Below, in pieces: positions 60,547-64,000 of a stretch of 64,000 nt of DNA. The position numbers and the translations under genes were made by a program. The notes below the pieces were generated by a model. The model worked only from the letters and a program-made list of their open reading frames with translations, had not been told where the DNA came from and ran no database searches. Position 1 is the first letter of the stretch; every line of letters begins with the position of its first letter. This stretch comes from Tianweitania sp. UT-5YL-CI-8. GTDB lineage: Bacteria > Pseudomonadota > Alphaproteobacteria > Rhizobiales > Rhizobiaceae. The stretch spans positions 62,001 to 126,000 of the forward strand of contig NZ_JASCRR010000009.1 in NCBI RefSeq assembly GCF_030010215.1. Direction: 5' to 3'.

Positions 60547-61290
60547 TCAACGTGAACGGGCGTTATTCGCTTGACCGCCTATATACCGCTGGAATGCCGC
60601 CGGCGCGCTGTTCGAGAAGAAATCGTCCATCGCACCCGATGCTGAAACCCCGCCATCCTCGATGAAGACCATGGCATGCCCAATCCGCCGCGCATCCTCG
60701 GGCTGGTGCGTGACGAACAGCACCGTCATGCCGCGTTCCTGCTGCAGATCGGCCACGAGGTCGAGCATCTCGTCGCGCAGCGCCGGCCCCAGCGAGGCAA
60801 ACGGCTCGTCCAACAGCAAAACCGGCCTGTCGCGCACCAGCACGCGCGCCAGCGCGACACGCTGGCGTTCTCCGCCCGAAAGCTCGCGCGGCAGGCGCTT
60901 GTCCTTGCCTTCTAGACCAGTGCGCTGCAACGTCTCTGCCACCGCCTCGCGGTCGGAAGCGGTCAGCCGAAGTCCCGGCGAGCGCCCCAGGCCGACATTG
61001 TCGGCGACGCTGAGATGCCCAAACAGATTGTTTTCCTGAAAAACCATCGACACCGGCCGCTTGGCCGGCGGCTCGCCCGTCACATCGGCGCCGCCGATGA
61101 GGATACGGCCCGACAAGGGACGCTCGAAACCGGCGACCAGATTGAGCAAGGTGGATTTGCCCGAACCGCTCGGACCCATCACAGCGGTAATCCTGCCTGC
61201 CGCCACAGCGACATCGAACAGCATCTCCGCCTCGCCATAGCTGAAAACGACTTTGTCCAGCACAACGCCGGAAGCTGTATCATCGCTCAT
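60547..61290 (-). CDS. thiQ: Thiamine ABC transporter ATP-binding protein
   Basis: A 247-residue ATPase energising thiamine/TPP uptake. Walker A is [14 protein letters not shown], the Q-loop [21 protein letters not shown], the signature [17 protein letters not shown], Walker [22 protein letters not shown], and the H-loop [15 protein letters not shown]. It is short, with no C-terminal regulatory domain, as ThiQ proteins are. The first 11 bases of its coding sequence overlap the end of thiP. It is the last gene of thiB-thiP-thiQ. Confidence 0.95.
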   Translation of the reverse strand: MSDDTASGVVLDKVVFSYGEAEMLFDVAVAAGRITAVMGPSGSGKSTLLNLVAGFERPLSGRILIGGADVTGEPPAKRPVSMVFQENNLFGHLSVADNVGLGRSPGLRLTASDREAVAETLQRTGLEGKDKRLPRELSGGERQRVALARVLVRDRPVLLLDEPFASLGPALRDEMLDLVADLQQERGMTVLFVTHQPEDARRIGHAMVFIEDGGVSASGAMDDFFSNSAPAAFQRYIGGQANNARSR

Positions 61291-62893
61291 GAGACGTCTC
61301 CCGGCCCAGCCAATCCGCTGCCATGATAAGCATAAGGCACAGCAGGCCGAGCATCAGTGCAAGGCCCGCGGCATCTTCCGTGCGGTAGCTGCCCATGCGA
61401 GACAGCAGCAGATAGGGCAGCGTCTGCACCGCATCGCTGCCGAACAGCGCGATAACGCCGAGGTCGCCCAAAGACAGCGCCACGGCAAAGGCGAAGGCGG
61501 TGGCCAGCGGTCGTCGCAGCACCGGCCAATCGACCAGCCGCAGCCTGTTCCAGCCCGCAATGCCGAGTTGCGCGCAGAGCCGCTCGTGCCGCTCGCTCGC
61601 CGTGTCATAGGCCGGGCGCAGTGCCCGCAGCGCGAACGGCATGGCCATCACCGCGTTCACCGTCACCACCATGACAGGCGCTACCGTGAACACATCGACG
61701 GTGGTGCGCAACAGGATGAACCAGCCGGCGCCGATGACGATGGGCGGCACCACCAGCACGAAACCGACGCCGCTATCGGTCATCCGTTCGAGCAAGGGGA
61801 GCCGGGTTCCGCGCGGCCTGGCCAGTTCGAGCGTACGCCGGGCAACAACCAGCGCCAGCGCCAGGACCGCGGCAAGCATAGCGGAAGAGACGGCAAGCAC
61901 GATGCTGGTGCGTGTGGCCCGCCAGACGGTCGCCTCACTGAAAAGCCGCGCGAGATCGGCCTGCAGCCCCGCCAGCACGATTGCAGCAAGCGGTGCCGCG
62001 ACGAAACACAGCGCCAGCGCGATGATCAGCATGTTGGCTACCCGCTCGCCAGGCGGGACGCTGACATAGCCCTTGCGCGCGACGGACAGGTTCGCATCGC
62101 CGGTCGTGTCGGCGCCGAGACGTGACAACATTGCTATCATGACCACGGTCAGGGCAATTTGCGTCGCGGTCAGGGCGACGGCGCGCGCGGGGTCGAAATC
62201 AAACCGCAGCGCCTGGTAGATCGCCACCTCGATGGTCGTTGCGCGCGGGCCGCCGCCCAGCACCAGAACGATGGTGAAGGAGGTGACGCACAGCATGAAC
62301 ACCAGTCCGGCAATGCCCGGAATGGCGGCGCGCAGCACCGGCCATTCGACCAGCCGGAAGGTCGACCGCGCACCCATGCCAAGCTGGCTCGCCAGCCGCC
62401 ATTGATCGGCGGGGACCGTCTGCAGCGCTTCCAAAAACAGCCGCGTCGCAAGCGGCAGGTTGAAAAAGACGTGCGCCACCAGAATACCGGACAGGCCGTA
62501 AATGCCGGTCCACGGCGATCCTGTGACGGTCGATGCGATACCGGCGAAATAGCCGGCGCGACCGAATAGAGCGAGGATTCCGAGTGCTGCGACGATTGCC
62601 GGCAGCGCCAGCGGGACGGCGAACAGCTTCAGGATCAGCCCTCGCCCGAAGAAACTGGGATGCCGCGACAGGGCGCGAGCAACCGCGATGGCGGGAAGGA
62701 TGGACAGCATGGTCGACAGCACAGCCTGCCACAGCGTGAAACGCGCGATGCGGAAGAGATAGCTGTCGAATGCAGCAAGCGCCCCGGTGGGGTCCTTGGT
62801 CGCTTCCACGCCCAGCCCGACAAACGCCCCGCCGATCAGCAGCGCGATGAAGGAGAGGGCGATAATACCGGGGAGGAGGCGGGAGCTAAGCAT
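61280..62893 (-). CDS. thiP: Thiamine ABC transporter permease
   Basis: A 537-residue inner-membrane protein with about 12 helices. It has two permease modules of the iron/thiamine type; the EAA-like loops are [30 protein letters not shown] in the first half and [46 protein letters not shown] in the second. A fused two-domain permease of this size with adjacent thiQ and a thiB-type binding protein is diagnostic of ThiP. ATG 62893 ([15 protein letters not shown]) is chosen. Confidence 0.94.
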   Translation of the reverse strand: MLSSRLLPGIIALSFIALLIGGAFVGLGVEATKDPTGALAAFDSYLFRIARFTLWQAVLSTMLSILPAIAVARALSRHPSFFGRGLILKLFAVPLALPAIVAALGILALFGRAGYFAGIASTVTGSPWTGIYGLSGILVAHVFFNLPLATRLFLEALQTVPADQWRLASQLGMGARSTFRLVEWPVLRAAIPGIAGLVFMLCVTSFTIVLVLGGGPRATTIEVAIYQALRFDFDPARAVALTATQIALTVVMIAMLSRLGADTTGDANLSVARKGYVSVPPGERVANMLIIALALCFVAAPLAAIVLAGLQADLARLFSEATVWRATRTSIVLAVSSAMLAAVLALALVVARRTLELARPRGTRLPLLERMTDSGVGFVLVVPPIVIGAGWFILLRTTVDVFTVAPVMVVTVNAVMAMPFALRALRPAYDTASERHERLCAQLGIAGWNRLRLVDWPVLRRPLATAFAFAVALSLGDLGVIALFGSDAVQTLPYLLLSRMGSYRTEDAAGLALMLGLLCLMLIMAADWLGRETSHER

Positions 62894-62933
62894 GAGGCCT
62901 GCCCCCAAATCTAACCCTGCCTAGATGTACTAC

Positions 62934-63079
62934 ACCCCCCTCTGTCCTGCCGGACATCTCCCCCTCAAGGGGGGAAATCGCTCTGACCGCAACGCTTCGC
63001 AAACATTGAGGACGCACCAGCGCAGTAACTGCTGATCTCCCCCCTTGAGGGGGAGATGTCCGGCAGGACAGAGGGGGGT
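62934..63079. repeat. Near-perfect 46-bp inverted repeat between thiP and thiB (copy 5)
   Basis: The arms 62934-62979 and 63034-63079 are inverted copies matching at 45 of 46 positions, separated by 54 bases. Each arm contains TGTCCTGCCGGACATCTCC or its complement and a CCCCCTCAAGGGGGG-like core, so each arm is itself partly palindromic. It fills most of the thiB-thiP gap. Confidence 0.95.
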
Positions 63080-63106
63080 GCAAATCAGACACTCAACCGA
63101 TGAGCC

Positions 63107-64000
63107 CTACCGGCTCATCACCGCCAGCCACTCGTCCACCCAGGCCTTGCGGTTGGCCGCGACATCTTCCGAAAGAATGAGCAGCGGCTTGCTCGGCTTC
63201 ACGAGCTTGTCAAACGCCGGGTTAAGCGGCTTGTCGGTGGCAGCCGCGGGCAGCATCCAGTTGGTCTCGGGAATGATATCCTGAAATTTCGGGCTCAGCA
63301 TGAAGTCCATGAATTCAGCCGCGAGCGGGTTTTTGGCGCCTGTGGTGGTGATGCCGGCGACCTCGACCTGCAGGTAATGACCTTCCTCGAAACTCGCCGC
63401 CTGATACTTTTCGCTGTTTTCCGCGATCATATGGTAGGCGGGCGAGGTCGTGTAGGACAGCACCATCGGCGCCTCGCCCTTGGTGAACAGGCCATAGGCC
63501 TCGCTCCAACCCGGAGTGACCGTCAGCACGCGGTCCTTCAGCTTGGCCCAGGCATCGCCGGCCTTGTCGCCATAGACCGCCTTGACCCACAAGACGAGGC
63601 CGAGACCGGGCGTCGAGGTGCGCGGGTCCTGGATGACGATCTTCTGCGTGGCATCGCCCTCGACCAGTTCTTTCAGGCTTTTGGGAGGGGTTTTCAGCGT
63701 TTCGGTATCGTAGACGACGGCGAAGTAGCCGTAATCATAGGGCAGGAACGTATCGTCGTTCCAGCCGCCGGGGATCTCGACCGGAGCGCTTGCCTTGCCG
63801 TGCGGCGCAAACAGCCCGGTGGCCTTGGCTTCCGCCGAAAGGTTCGTGTCGAGCCCGAGCACGATGTCGGCCTTGGTCGACGCGCCCTCCAGCTTGAGGC
63901 GGCTGAGCAGCGCGACACCATCGGCCACCGAAACGAAGTCGACCGCGCAGCTGCACTCGGCTTCGAAGGCCTTCTTGACCTGCGGTCCCGGCCCCCATTC
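63107..64000 (-). CDS. thiB: Thiamine-binding periplasmic protein (partial, 5' end beyond the window)
   Basis: The 298 C-terminal codons of a substrate-binding protein; the start and signal peptide lie past position 64000. Visible are [140 protein letters not shown] and [29 protein letters not shown]. These match the ThiB/TbpA class. It delivers thiamine or TPP to ThiP-ThiQ. A THI-box riboswitch, if present, would lie beyond the window. Confidence 0.94.
   Translation of the reverse strand, partial: EWGPGPQVKKAFEAECSCAVDFVSVADGVALLSRLKLEGASTKADIVLGLDTNLSAEAKATGLFAPHGKASAPVEIPGGWNDDTFLPYDYGYFAVVYDTETLKTPPKSLKELVEGDATQKIVIQDPRTSTPGLGLVLWVKAVYGDKAGDAWAKLKDRVLTVTPGWSEAYGLFTKGEAPMVLSYTTSPAYHMIAENSEKYQAASFEEGHYLQVEVAGITTTGAKNPLAAEFMDFMLSPKFQDIIPETNWMLPAAATDKPLNPAFDKLVKPSKPLLILSEDVAANRKAWVDEWLAVMSR

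Overview
The window is a gene-dense, GC-rich chromosomal segment of an alphaproteobacterium. The evidence points to Hyphomicrobiales (Rhizobiales), most likely a Phyllobacteriaceae/Mesorhizobium-like genome. It carries GapR (DUF2312), TrcR (DUF1013), two RpoH-type sigma factors, CarD, a SUV3-like helicase, DUF1127, DUF1036, DUF1192, DUF1244 and DUF4164 proteins, PhaR with phaAB, an Omp25/31-like porin behind a TTAA-N7-TTAA (CtrA-type) box, and many palindromic intergenic repeats. No sequence comparison was run; assignments rest on recognised motifs and families.

Layout. 1-9.7 kb: gap, a secreted phytase/esterase-like protein, trcR, a WYL regulator, propionyl-CoA synthetase, an orphan HigA-like protein and rpoH1. 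9.8-24 kb: rluD, a VOC protein, tRNA-Glu(CTC), the central-carbon genes pgk and class I aldolase, zapA with its DUF4164 partner, tkt, a quinone oxidoreductase, an MFS transporter, an ArsR regulator and purEK. 24-31.4 kb: rpmJ, a TPR protein, an alpha/beta hydrolase, a ParDE toxin-antitoxin pair, pyk with a DUF1036 gene, N-formylglutamate amidohydrolase, gapR, and an AT-richer HEPN-like gene. 31.8-39.7 kb: pal-cpoB-tilS-ftsH-glmM, without tolQRAB next to pal, then an outer-membrane beta-barrel gene.

The most notable region is 40.2-47.2 kb: a compact coenzyme F420 locus, cofG-cofH-cofD-cofC/cofE (a single fused protein), followed by a close match to actinobacterial F420-dependent glucose-6-phosphate dehydrogenase and a second luciferase-like (LLM) oxidoreductase. 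Biosynthesis and at least one likely user of the cofactor therefore sit together in a lineage where F420 is uncommon. No FbiB-type FMN reductase domain and no F420:NADPH oxidoreductase is visible, which raises questions about the side-chain precursor and about how reducing power leaves F420H2. Palindromic repeats sit immediately upstream of cofG, between the last two genes, and after the last gene.

47.5-64 kb: a GlcG/HbpS-like protein, divergent phaR and phaAB (with a candidate PhaR operator and a 7-bp tandem array between phaA and phaB), aqpZ, a very long SUV3-like helicase with an S4 protein, fdxA, carD, rpoH2, an M48 metalloprotease lipoprotein, and the thiamine ABC transporter thiB-thiP-thiQ, of which thiB runs off the window end. 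Other repeats include a 46-bp inverted repeat (45/46 matching) between thiP and thiB.
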